The notes under the pieces: generated by a model
Seen by the model: the letters and a program-made list of their open reading frames with translations, nothing else
What the model was told of the DNA's origin: nothing
Databases searched by the model: none
Program-made: the position numbers and the translations under genes
Shown here: positions 45,521 through 56,687 of the stretch, one piece after another
Position numbering within the stretch: position 1 is the stretch's first letter
How the letters are laid out: each line of letters starts with the position of its first letter
Source of the DNA: Pseudevernia furfuracea
Taxonomy: Eukaryota > Ascomycota > Lecanoromycetes > Lecanorales > Parmeliaceae
Assembly (NCBI GenBank): GCA_022315425.1
Contig: JAIUPT010000017.1
Span: forward strand, 496,001-560,000
Direction of reading: 5' to 3'
Length of the DNA stretch: 64,000 nt

Positions 45521-47706
45521 TGTTACGAGCGTATCTCGTATCCCTTTGTGACACATCTTTATTTATAACACACCTTTCTTTATTGACACGCCTTCTCTCT
45601 TTAGACTTAGCGTGTCTTGATAGATTCACTTCGTTATACATATATGATCTGCTCTCTCAGTATATAGTTGTTCTGTATCTAGTTGTCTTATTTAATATAT
45701 CTACATGACTTGATTCTATACTAATTCTAACACTACAACTAGATCACTCTCACTTTATTCGTTTTTTTGACAGTAAGCGAATTCAAATAAGTATACTAAT
45801 AGAAGTTTTGTCAAGAAGACTAAGTGAGATCAAGACATCTTCGAATTGAGATCAATATCGACAATTAAGACATCGTATCTCTGAGTCTGATCATCATACG
45901 GCAAAAGAAATCATGGCGGAATCGCCTTGTGTACAGTGAGCAAGGGATAAAGAAGTTACTAAATTATTCGTACGACTAGCGAATCGCAAAGAAATCGTCT
46001 TCTCTCTACCTCACAGCGAGCCTACTATAAGATAACGAGATCAGACCCCAAACAGCAAACGAACGACCTCTTCACTGAGTATGTCGATTATACAACACGA
46101 AAAGAAAGCCTCATTTCTAACCCCGTCTGGGCTTCACATCTGAATTTCTCAACACATCATCGCAAACAACATTCTTCAGAGCACTCACATTCTTTGCGAG
46201 GTGTCAAACGGTCAGCAAACAAGGAATTTAGATGGGAACAAAGAAAACCGGCATTCACACCAAGATCAATTTGGGACACAAACACGGAAAGTGAGCCTGC
46301 TACAATGGCATGACACATTCGATTCTTTTTTCTTCCCCCTTTCTACCATTTTCACGATCATGGCGAATTACAACACAAATTCTACGAATCAGGCGCTTGA
46401 GTTGCGGGCGTAATCTATGTCAGACAGGTCATTGGCAGCGGAGTACTCGCTATCGGTCTTAGGACGGGTGTCAAGAACTTAGTATTGGTGAGACACTGAC
46501 AGTCGAAGCGATAGACCTACGAAGCGAATGAATACAATGAATAACACTATAAAACAACACAGCGACGGACGTTGAATGACAAGAGACTATGATTAGAACA
46601 TGAAGGAGGTGGATATTTGATGGTAAGAGCTTGAAGGCATAGGGCAAATCTACAATGATACTTCCAACACAGGCTGCCAGCAGAAGTTGAGGTGAACACG
46701 CATGCGATGGATTTTTTCGATTCTACATGGACAACATGAACAACATGAACTATATGGACAACACGGCAATGTGGCTGCAGCAGGCATGGTATTCTCAGGG
46801 CAGTCGGATCAGGCCTAGCGCACTCAAATCAGCATGCGATCCGGCCAAACCTCGGACATGTTGTTTTTGAGCGATTCCAGGCCATTCCAGAATGGCGTCA
46901 AGACTCGTTTTTCACTCAGGCAAATTCGAATGCTCAGCGACTTCTCATTCAACAACAACGCCATATGACAGCTACCTTCTTCGCCCCTCCCCGAGATATG
47001 ACATATGACTGCCGACGACGCCATAGCCGGAGGCCCGAAGCATGTTGTTTATGACGTCGTCGCCCTCGTCGCCCTGGGTGGATTTGGCCTCATGGAGAAA
47101 GCTACGCCAAAACCATTCGATATTGATTTAAGGTTAAGGTTCGGGCGGTTCGGAAGGGCTCAGCCAATCACAGGTCTTCATTTCTGGATTTCCTCTCTGC
47201 CCGAAATTCGAATATCAAATGACCGCTACATGACAAAACACCTTCTTGGTCACCATTTCTTCAACTCTTCACCAATGAAGGCCATTTCAGCACCCCTGCG
47301 ATCGCATGACGTTATGCTAGCGACATGATATCGCCAAGACGTCATCGAAGCAACTTGAGATCAGCACTGCGACTGAGGATTACGTCGACGGATATCATGT
47401 TTCTACTTTTGTTCTTTCTTTCACATGCATAGCGAGCGACTATGAGCGAGCGACTACAGTCATGAGAACATGTCTTTTCGAAGAGGAAAAGTAGTGTTAC
47501 GAGCGTACCCCGCATCCCTTTGTAACACACCTTCCTTTGTGACACACCTTTCTTTGTTGACACGCCTTCCCCCTTTAGACTTAGCGTGTCTTGACAGGTT
47601 CACTCCGCCATACATATATGGCCTGCCCTCTCAGTACATAGTTGTTCTGCATCTAGTTGTCTTATTCTATACACCTACATGACTTGACTCTGTACTAATT
47701 CTGACA
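45521..47706 (+). mobile_element. Non-autonomous LTR element (LARD-like), 2186 bp, 212-bp LTRs, TSD CTTAT
   Basis: The LTRs are 45521-45732 and 47495-47706, both 212 bp, from TGTTACGAGCGTA to ACTAATTCTRACA. CTTAT flanks both sides (45516-45520 and 47707-47711). A purine tract AAGAGGAAAAGTAG ends at 47494, directly before the 3' LTR. The 1762-bp interior has near-normal composition and no gag, protease, RT or integrase. The family also includes the solo LTR at 37867 and the fragment at 19693. The 3' LTR is almost unmutated while the 5' LTR carries many C-to-T/G-to-A changes. It inserted in the RT frame of the YR element. Confidence 0.9.
46150..47340 (+). other. Non-LTR interior of the 2186-bp element, no gene recognised
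   Basis: Open frames on the plus strand (46201-46413, 47005-47328) are short and show no family motif. An AAC/ATG-rich stretch near 46725-46770 (AACATGAACAACATGAAC) is of low complexity. The normal base composition could mean captured host DNA, but I cannot identify a source. Confidence 0.4.
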
Positions 47707-47711
47707 CTTAT

Positions 47712-50648
47712 TTCTATAATTAAGAGATAAATCTCGATATTTAATTTTAATTCTCTTTCGAAGAATACTTATTAGCGTCTTAATATAAGTAATATTCGAG
47801 TGATTCTTTAATTAGATCTTTTATTATTTTATTTTTAACGAGTCTTGCTAAAATAAATTAAAATCGAACGTCTCGAATAAAGTGTAAGAAAATCTCTCGA
47901 ATACGAAGATTAATAACGACGAGACTAAATAACTCGTTGCGAGTTAATCGAATAATTTAATAACTCGTTGTCTTAGCGAGATCGAATTGATATTAAAAAT
48001 CTAAAACTTAATATATATCATAATAGTGTGATTCTGCTAATAATTAAAATAAACATATACGTATCTATATTGCTCGTAATTGTATTTATCGACGTTGAAG
48101 TTATTATAAATTATTATGCTCTCTAAAGAGAAGAACTTAATAATCTAATTACTTAAATATTACTTAATATTATTAATCGCAGAGACTATCTTTCGAATAA
48201 GAAAATTGAAATAACGTATATTCTCGATAAATTATAATAGAGAGATATTTTATTCGTTAAGTATACGCGCGAATATAAAAGAATAATAATATTACTTAAT
48301 AAAGCCGAAGCGATAATAAACTAAAAAGTTCGATACACGAATACGATAATTAATAAGAGTCTTATAAAGTTTTAAGATTATATAAGAACGTGCTGCAAAG
48401 AAATAAATAATTTAATAATATACATTAAAGTAACGAAGAAGTTAATTAAGTTTAAAACTCTTTTAAGTATTTTTATTCTTTTTATTCTTATCGTTTTTAA
48501 TACTTTACGTTCAATCGATATAATCGTGAATTAACTTAATTAGATGCTTAAGCTTAAAAATTTCATAAAAGATTTATTTAAAATATTTAATATCAACGAC
48601 TCGAAAACGCTTATAAAGTTTAAGAAAGAATTTATTATTTTCTTTATATAAAAAAGAGACTCTTAACTCGTTCTCTGACTGGCAACGAGATTCAGCTATA
48701 CGTGCTGTCGACTACGAACCTGCTATCGCTGTAAACAACGGCCCAGCGTTACTTGCAGTGTGTAGTAGAGTCAAGTGATCTCAGAGAAATGAAAACGGTG
48801 CGACGATGCGACGACGCGACGCGAGCGAGATCAGCAGTAGCAATAGTAACAACGAACGAACGAAAACAAATCTCGCAGCAACGCGCTCACTTTGCGTCTA
48901 AGAAGTGTCGAGTGATTAGAGATAAAAGACATATTAATAGTTGATTACTTCACATCAGCTGCGCGAGAGCGTGTGATCTCGATATAATCGAAGAGATTAT
49001 AGATATTTATCTTCTCTCTCACGATGCTCGCTTCGAGAATATAACGTAACGAAAACAACGAAAAACAAAGTCGAAACAGTTTAGATTATGTTTATATTAA
49101 GAAGATACTCAACTCTCGCTCTCGCTGTCGCGTGCGTTCGTACGTCTATCGCGCTCTATTCTTAACGATAACATCTATTCTTCTATAGAGTCTTCTCGAC
49201 ATATTTATTATAGAATTTACTCTTTAAAATTAGCTCTACGTGTTTAACGAGTAACAATATTATATAAAAATCGATTAATCGCGCGTCGAACTCTCTTCTT
49301 AGAATCTTGTCTTCTCTAAGCAGAGTTTTCACAACGCGAGATCGCGTCAAGACTTCAGACGAACGCGTGAATACGAGAACTTCTTACTCTCGTTCGAGTT
49401 AATAATCTAAGTTAATAACGTCAACTATCGAAGCAGTAACGATACGTAATCGATATTCTTTATCTCGATATTTTATCTCTCTCGTTAGATCTCGCTCTAA
49501 GATCTAACGTTAACTATAATTATCGATCTTCTTACTCGATAGTTGAACGCAAATATAGAAGCGTAAGTTCTCGAGTCTCTCGAATAACTTATATTATTAC
49601 TGAGATCGATCTCGTTTATCGAGATTAGTGATATTAGACTAACTACGAGATGAGCCGTAGTTATGTTATCTTAATATCGTCTTTTCTCTATATAATGTAG
49701 CCGTTACAACTATATTAGTCGCGACCTCGTCGCGCAACGTCGTGATTTAGTGTATCACGCAGTTAGATTAGACTTTTTGATCAACTCGAGAAGCAGATAA
49801 CGTTCTCATCGTATAATCAATTAAGATTTAAATATTATAGTACTCAGTGTGATATGCAGCGTGCGCCTGAGTAGAAAGTAAGAGTTTTTATTCTAAGTGA
49901 CACGTACGCTAGACGACGACACTTAAAGATTTCTCTTACGCATACAATGATACAGAAAATCATTATCTACGAAGTAGCTCGTAATTATCTTTCGCAGTTT
50001 AGATAGAAACGAGTATAAAAATTAAATTAAATTAACTCGTTCTCTATCTTTAAATTCAACGAGAAAAATTTCGAGAATTTTAAGAATAAATCATATCGAC
50101 GATAATAAGACTTAAATCGATAACGAGACTTATAATAAGATTTAAATTAATGATAAGATCGACGATGAGACTTAAAACGATAAGACGCGTGATGAGATTT
50201 GAATCGCGACATATTAGTCTTATAATTCTTGATTAAGATTACGATTTGTTAATTTAATAAAATACGATATGACGACGAAAGAATTTCTTTGACGACGAAT
50301 AAATTAATTATCTCGATCGAGATCTCAGAGATCGACGTCTCTAAAGTAATATTATATAATAAGATTTTTAAAACGACTAAGCGACGAGCAGAACGTGTTT
50401 TTATAATATTTTAACATTATAATATTACTAAAAGAGTAATCTTCTTGATCGATATCTTTAATATAATCTTCTTTAAGAAAGACGTCTTTTAAAATATCTT
50501 TTAAGCGAGATTAATCGTTTTAAAACGAGTTATTATAATTACGAAGATTATTAAACGATAGAATACGATATAAATAATCTAATAATAAAAGAATATGTTA
50601 ATGAAAATAAAATACGAGATTAGATAATAACGTGTTATTTGCGTGTTT
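47712..50648 (-). other. 5' part of the YR retrotransposon, not decoded
   Basis: This stretch should hold the start of the RT frame and the first, gag-like ORF. I see mutated frames with stops and no motif I can name. A plus-strand patch at about 48670-48950 has higher GC and a 63-codon open frame, without recognisable content. Confidence 0.45.
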
Positions 50649-50844
50649 ACGAAAGAATACTATTACTCTGAAAGAGATTAATTCGAATAAAGAGTCAAAT
50701 ATAGATAAAATGTAATTACTTATATTATTCTCAAATGAGATCTATTCCCTACAAAGAACACGTCTATTAAATTCATAAATAATATATAATCAATATGCTA
50801 TACGAGAGTGCGAGATTAAGACTCACTAACTCTCTATCAAGTCG
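50649..50844 (-). repeat. A1 split direct repeat
   Basis: 196 bp, partner of 39499-39694. It marks the 5' terminus of the YR retrotransposon. Confidence 0.85.
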
Positions 50845-51447
50845 GATTAAATATTAAACGCAGCGAAGAGATAAACGAGAAAGATCAACACGTGAAGATA
50901 AGAATCGATAATTATTAATTACTTTTGTTTATTCGTAGAAGTCTATATACTCTTGAGATTATAGAATTTAAGATTCTTCTAATAAGTTTGAGATACTACT
51001 ATTATTTATTAAATCTTTTTATTTTATAAAATTAATATACTTGAGAAGACGAACACTTCACAATCACTTATACACGATTTTAACGAACGTGTGAAATGAT
51101 TCTATGCATTACTCAATTAGTTTCTTTATATTTGTCTTTAGATCTTCTCACAGCAATTCTCTACACGAAAATTTAATTTCTCGAGAACATCTATATCTAT
51201 TCTCGTCTCAAAGTTTGATTCTAGTATAAATAATTTCAAATATCGAAGAAATTTCTATTCGAATTGACTCGCTTGAGTTCTTGACAATTTTATAAAAACT
51301 AGAATTGAAATCGTAACGCTTATACGATATTCTTTATCTCTAGAAAGACGTTATATTAAAAGAGACGAAAGAATTTATTATACGATTAGCTTCTAATATA
51401 TAGAAGTAGCTTTAAAATTAGAAAGTTAAAATTCAACGAAAACTATC
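50845..51447. other. AT-rich block before the hAT element
   Basis: RIP-like sequence with no gene or repeat that I recognise. Confidence 0.5.
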
Positions 51448-51455
51448 GTTGTGAT

Positions 51456-53732
51456 TAGGGCTGGGATTGCAACTTGTATGCATTGCAACTTGCTTATAAT
51501 GGTGGGGATTGCAAGTTGCAACTAAAAAACCCCACTGATTATTCAGCTATTCTAGGGTCATTTGTAGTAGAAAAACAGGGTCAAACAGTTCCCTCAGCCG
51601 CTCAAGTCTCAGCATTAGTTATTTTCTCGTTCAAATCCTTCTCGTCCTTCAAATCTTCGCCCTCCTCTCTCTGACTGTTCTGATTCTGTAGCAATAGATC
51701 CTTCAACTCAGCTAACTTCTCGTTCGAAGCTAAGACACCGTGAGTGTACGATAGCTTCTTCTTATCAGGGTCACTTGGTTTATTAAGAATTCGCTTATTG
51801 ATGTAGATAAACAGTAGACGATCTACATTGACATTCTTCAGACCATTTCGAGACTTAATAAGAATCAGATTCATGATAGATCAGGCTCGCTCGCCTGAGA
51901 CTGAATTGTCTGAAACCTGCATCAGACGACTAGTCAATGTATCGAGAGTGAAACTGAATTTGACTGCGGTATTCCAGAATGTGACTGAACTAGAGGTATA
52001 GTTTCACACGAAATTAGAATGTGAGAAGAAAGCATGAATTTGAGCCCGAAAGGCTCAGAAATTCTATATGCATGTAGTCATCTGATCTGGTGAGGCGTAT
52101 TGTCGAAAGAATCGAGTCATGATTGAATTAAATGTATACTTCGAAGTCTGTTCAATTGACTTAACAGCATGTTTTTCAGAGACTAAAAGACTAATTATCA
52201 CATGTAACTCCGTTATTTGTTTGAGATATCGATCATCTCACAGAGTGTTTACAATATAAGACAATTGACACGACTTCGTATTATACTCAGTGACAGATCT
52301 CATGAGGGATTGCTTGATTAACATTCAATTGTCGATGACTCGATACAGTGAATAATTATCAGTCTCTGAAAGATACTAAATCTCATGAATCGACTTGAGA
52401 ATTCGAGCTGTTAGGGCAACATCTCGTCAAAAGCGGAGATCTCGAAGTATAAAAAGAACTTTCTTTTCATCCTTCTTCTTCGACTTGTCAATTTGAGAGA
52501 TGAATTGCTGAGAATATATCTCGAATGTCTACTGACTTCTGCGTAAAGCATATAACATTCTCACTTGAGTGTCTCATCGAGTGATATAATGAAGAATAAG
52601 GGCGATGCGTTTCTTATCGTTCTTCTTCTGAAGCTGAAATTTCTAAAGCACAGCATACTTCTTATAAGCTGCTCTAAAGAATCTAATTACTAAATATGCT
52701 TACTTTATGAGCTTATTTCATCATGATATCTGAAAGATATCCTTTAAAAATAGCTGAATCCCGTAAGAGTCGCACGATACACAGAAAACATATTACAGCT
52801 GAGAAGTTTTTTGAACTTGATTTCACAAAGATCTCATGATAAAACAGATATCTGTGATCAGAGAATTGATCTTTCAGAGCTATTCATTGGTGACGTTTAG
52901 GGTCTAACGAAGTACAAATTCCAGCTGAGTCTTCGTATTCATGGTCTTGAAGTTATTGATCTCCGACTTTATATAAAAACATTCTCCTTCTGAATCACAT
53001 TCTGAGAATGCATAGGTCAGAAAGTTGATAACTCTCTGTCTCTTGATGTTGTTTGATTCGTTTATATATAAATTCAGTCATCGTGAAGATTGAAGCTCTC
53101 TGTCTATCTTCTTATAAATAGTATTATAGTAATTATTCAGAATGTGATTACTTAGAGCCTTATGATTCGAAAGCGTGTACTTAGAATTGACATAATGAAA
53201 GTGATCTTTAACGTATTTGTTCTCGTAATAATTAAATGATAGATTGTTCATGTAGATAGTCATGTCGACACGCTTTTAATTGTCTATCTTGATCTGAGGT
53301 ATTACAGTTATCAAATTTGAGAGCGTCTGCTGCGAACCTTCAGCAGGGTCATTAAGAGGTCTGTCGTTACGATATGACTTACACTTATCTAAGTGTTCTT
53401 GTAGTCTTGTAGTATTGACATTTATCTCTTTATAATAGTATCTATATACTTTGCGGAGATTCTTATAAAAGATGTTTATGACTTGATAAAAGACTTTATC
53501 GACAGTCTTATTCTTCGACTTGAAGTCGTCTGGAGTAGATCGTGACATGACTATGACAGTAAAAGATCAATTGAATATCTAGTTAATAGTAAAAAGCAAT
53601 ATGGGAAGCAATTGTGAAAAGCGAATAAGCGAGCACTAGTTAGGGTTAGAGCTACGAATATTGCATGCATTGCGAGAAAATTGCGCAACTTGCATGCAAT
53701 GATGAGCATATTGCGCAATTTGCCTACCCCTA
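51456..53732 (-). mobile_element. hAT-superfamily DNA transposon, 2277 bp, TSD GTTGTGAT
   Basis: The ends are short inverted repeats: TAGGGCTGGGATTGCAA on the left and, read inward from the right, TAGGGGTAGGCAAATTG. Both are followed by TGCAT/TTGC-rich subterminal motifs. The 8-bp flanks GTTGTGAT at 51448-51455 and 53733-53740 are identical; 8 bp is the hAT target-site size. The minus strand contains a mutated transposase. The element sits at the border between an AT-rich block and a truncated SNF2 gene. Confidence 0.92.
51602..53548 (-). pseudogene. hAT transposase remnant
   Basis: The N-terminus (53548-53276) resembles a BED zinc finger: VYRYYYKEINVNTTRLQEHLDKC, where the first Cys pair appears as Tyr and the LxxHLxxC half is kept. 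The middle has many stops. The C-terminus (51874-51602) has ILIKSRNGLKNVNVDRLLFIYINKR, matching the hAT dimerisation segment in which SKxRNRL...xKLxFIYxNxR is usual in fungi. A charged Glu/Lys tail follows. The copy is inactive. Confidence 0.75.
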
Positions 53733-53799
53733 GTTGTGATATCGCGATCATTGCTTATATTCTAATCGAAGTCTTAGTTTATAGAGTTCTAGAAAATCA

Positions 53800-55655
53800 A
53801 GAGAAAGCTAAGCATCGGACCGCTGCTACTTTGATCATTACCCTCAAGACAAGTATGGTCGATAAATACTTCCCTGAAAACGCTGACTGTTTCTAAGCAA
53901 TACAATGCTGGCAGGATCAGATATTACGGTAATCATTTCTTACCTCAGTCATACGACAGCACGAGCTGACAGTCTAGTCACGTAAAATCCAAGACTTTAA
54001 AGTATATGATTTATCATGGAACTATCACCAACACAGCAACATCATCTTTTGATAGTGTCGACATAGTCATTACGACCTACGAAACGATAGTCTTCAAGAT
54101 GAAGTCCGGATTCAATAACTTGCGTCGATGTAGTTGGTTCAGAGTCGTCCTTGACGAAGGACACATAATTCGAAATTTCTCGACTCAAACCTTTCAGCTC
54201 TTGAACATGCTCGACGCCCAAAGACGCTGGATCTTAACTGGCACTCCTATTCAAAATAGCCTACAGGACCTTTTCTCTCTCACCAAATTTTTACGCTTTG
54301 CCCCATTCGACGAACATACCACCATCAATAAGCACGTTCTTCGACCACTCCAACAGAAGAATAGAAAAGGGCTCGAAAATCTGAGACTCGTCATGCAAGC
54401 CTTTTGCTTGAGAAGAAATAAAAAGGTATGTCAGATGGTACCTACGCATGAGATTCCAATCAGTATCGATCTCTCGGAGTCTGAACGACGTGCCTATGGT
54501 GCAATACGTGACCAAGGGAGTTGTCGGTTATCGCAAGCCTCACGGTGTGGAACTCAGGAAAGTGGCCATGTTATGCTCCAAATTATCAATCGTCTTAGGC
54601 AATTCTGTAGCCACGGGCAGACCATCGATTCGTCCTCATCGGACCTCTTGTCTGAAACGAACAGAACGTGCGCTCAATGCTCGGTCGTTCTTTCTTCGAC
54701 TCTGGCCCAGGAACCCAAGCTACATGGAAGATATGGCCACGTCCTTTGTCAGGATTGTTCCGATGAATTCAATGCCCCTGGCGAGGTTCCAGACATCACC
54801 TCGCAGGCTTACTACGGATGTAATTCTGAAAGAGACACACTTGCAACGTTCCAAGACAGCGAGACGATAGACGATACCAACAATCCAGGCACCGAGGAGC
54901 ATCTGGACTTACAGCCTAGATTTCAATCGACCAAGCTGCTCCGGCTCATGGGGCAATTGACGGAAATCGAGAATTCATCATCATCTCCTGTGACGCGAGA
55001 TCCGGCTAAAAGGTAGATTCAATTTCGCGTGTGAAATAGTGGAAGCCTGCTGATCCCCAAAAAGTCTGATCTTTTCGTCGTGGAAAAGAACCCTTGATTC
55101 GGTTCAACTTCCGCTTGATCGCTTTCAGATTCCATTTTTGCGCATCGATGGCAGCTGTTCACTGGATCAGCGTCAGTCTATAATCTCCCGGTTTCAATCT
55201 GATACAAAGACGCGGGTCCTACTTCTCACATTGGGAACAGGCTCCGTTGGGTGAGTCCCCTGACTTATACTATTCTTCTTTGTTTGTGAACCCACTGCTA
55301 AAACCACATCACTAGACTCAACCTGACAGCCTCCTCCCACGTCCACATCCTTGAGCCACATTGGAATCCGGCACTCGAGGAGCAAGCGGCCTCCCGAGCG
55401 CATAGGATCGATCAGACACAGCCGGTATTCGTCTACCGATACATTGTCAAAGACTCCATAGAGGAAGGCATTCAACGAATGCAAAGACGTAAAAAGTGGT
55501 TTGCAGAGCTCTCACAGGATCAGGCATCGGACATGAAAATGGACTGGGTTTTAAATGTAAGCTGTTGCCAGCCACGCTCGACCATCCGAGCATCCTTGGG
55601 ATATAATCTAAAGCAAGTAACTTACTTTCTACAGGAGCATCAATCCGTCATCTGA
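53800..55655 (+). pseudogene. SNF2-family helicase with RING finger (Rad5/ULS1-like), 5' truncated
   Basis: SNF2 ATPases remodel chromatin or handle damaged DNA; members with a RING inserted between the two helicase lobes are also ubiquitin or SUMO-targeted ligases. From 54006 the frame is clean: exons 54006-55012, 55065-55250, 55316-55556 and 55635-55655, 484 codons. Visible motifs are IVITTYETI (motif Ia/Ib region), DEGH (Walker B, about 54159), LTGTPIQNSLQDLFSL (motif III), a RING with CAQC...HVLCQDC near 54670-54760, RIDGSCSLDQRQ, LTLGTGSVGLNLT (motif V) and QAASRAHRIDQTQ (motif VI). Walker A (GxGKT) and everything before it are absent: upstream is AT-rich DNA and the hAT element. The stretch 53800-54005 resembles the segment just after Walker A but is broken. 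Confidence 0.85.
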
Positions 55656-55877
55656 GCTTTCCCGGCAAGAAATGAAAAGATCATTAAAAGCAAGCTGTTG
55701 ATGGACCATACCAACGCTACGCAAGTCTGTTCTCTTTGTGATTCCCAAGAACTTTGTTTTCCAATGAGCATAGAATTTTATTCGGTAGTGGAGTGTGAAG
55801 TTTTTGAAACCCTTTATAATTACAGTCGAAGCATACTTTCTGCGTTCATAACCTTGCTTGAAGAATTATATCACCTT

Positions 55878-56147
55878 TCAAATTCGTTCTTCATTCAATT
55901 GATTTTGCGATCTTTTCTTGATGGTCTGACTCGTCAGATTCAGCTCTATGAATTTGTCCTTTTCCGCAATAATGGTCTTGTCGAGGTACTCCATAAATCG
56001 CATCTGGCAGTAATCAACCATGCTGAATGATGGCGCCAAACGTTTGAGCATATCTTCGTTAAGCTGACTGAAGACCCCGCGAATAGACTTCCGGCTCCAG
56101 TATTGCTCTGACTGGGACACAACAATGAGAGTCAGCGTCTCAACCAC
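55878..56147 (-). CDS. Unidentified frame, possibly the last exon of a decayed gene
   Basis: The minus-strand frame reads like real protein (SEQYWSRKSIRGVFSQLNED, VDYCQMRFMEYLDKTI) and ends in a Lys/Gln/Asn-rich tail. A CAG splice acceptor just upstream of SEQYW would suit a terminal exon. Nothing upstream in 56150-56680 continues it convincingly. The family is not recognised. It may be the relic of a gene broken when the neighbouring blocks were rearranged. Confidence 0.3.
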   Translation of the reverse strand: MVETLTLIVVSQSEQYWSRKSIRGVFSQLNEDMLKRLAPSFSMVDYCQMRFMEYLDKTIIAEKDKFIELNLTSQTIKKRSQNQLNEERI

Positions 56148-56687
56148 AAGCCCAAGTCAAAGAAATATCAACCCCTTAACGTAATTTTTGCAATATGGCC
56201 TTGACGCGCCGGTAGGAAGCACCTCCTCCTGAGAGCACCTACCTTCAAGCCAGCTTTTAGAAACGCATGCATTGTAAAATATGTATTGTTCTGTATTATT
56301 CCATGTCGTTGCGCACGCGACGTCTCGTCGCTAGAAACCTCGTCTACCTTTTTGCGCTTGTTGGTGGGTCTTGCCTATTTTCTTGCGACGGTAGATGAGA
56401 GTGTTGTGGGAATGGAGATGAGGGTTCGATGTATAGAGCTATCTATACATATGGGAATGGGTAGGTAGACGATGAGATTAGAAGGCCTCTGAAAGAGATG
56501 TATAGTAGAAAGGATGATTGTAGGTAAGGGAGTGGTAGATATGCATTCCTCCTGGGACTCAGTCTTATGGAATACTTGATCGATTACGATCACGCTTGCA
56601 AACATCAAGACTGCGTTAGCGGGGCCCGCCACATATTCTCTTTGCTGGCTGGACACGAGTCATCTGATTATCGAGCCACAGACAGCC
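56148..56687. other. Intergenic 3' region of the MFS transporter
   Basis: No gene, RNA or repeat recognised. Composition is normal. Confidence 0.5.

Larger units (their letters stand above)
39246..50844 (-). mobile_element. Ngaro/DIRS-type tyrosine-recombinase retrotransposon with split direct repeats, interrupted three times
   Basis: On the minus strand the order is A1 (50844-50649), RT, RNase H, tyrosine recombinase (YR), B1 (39853-39699), A2 (39694-39499) and B2 (39400-39246). A1 and A2 are each 196 bp and align end to end; B1 and B2 are each 155 bp and align end to end. Such A1-ORFs-B1-A2-B2 split direct repeats are the hallmark of Ngaro-like YR retrotransposons, which have no LTRs and make no target duplication. 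Three LTR elements with their own TSDs sit inside (40235-41849, 42412-43937, 45521-47706). Removing them gives about 6.26 kb, a normal length. The element is RIP-mutated. The first gag-like ORF (about 47.7-50.6 kb) is not recognisable. Confidence 0.8.

Noticed and set aside
39246..50844. Spaced direct repeats as a CRISPR array
   Set aside because: The repeats are 155-196 bp, paired, and fit a YR retrotransposon in a eukaryote.
55698..56030. 110-codon plus-strand frame
   Set aside because: It largely overlaps the more protein-like minus frame at 55878-56147 and begins in the 3' flank of the SNF2 gene.
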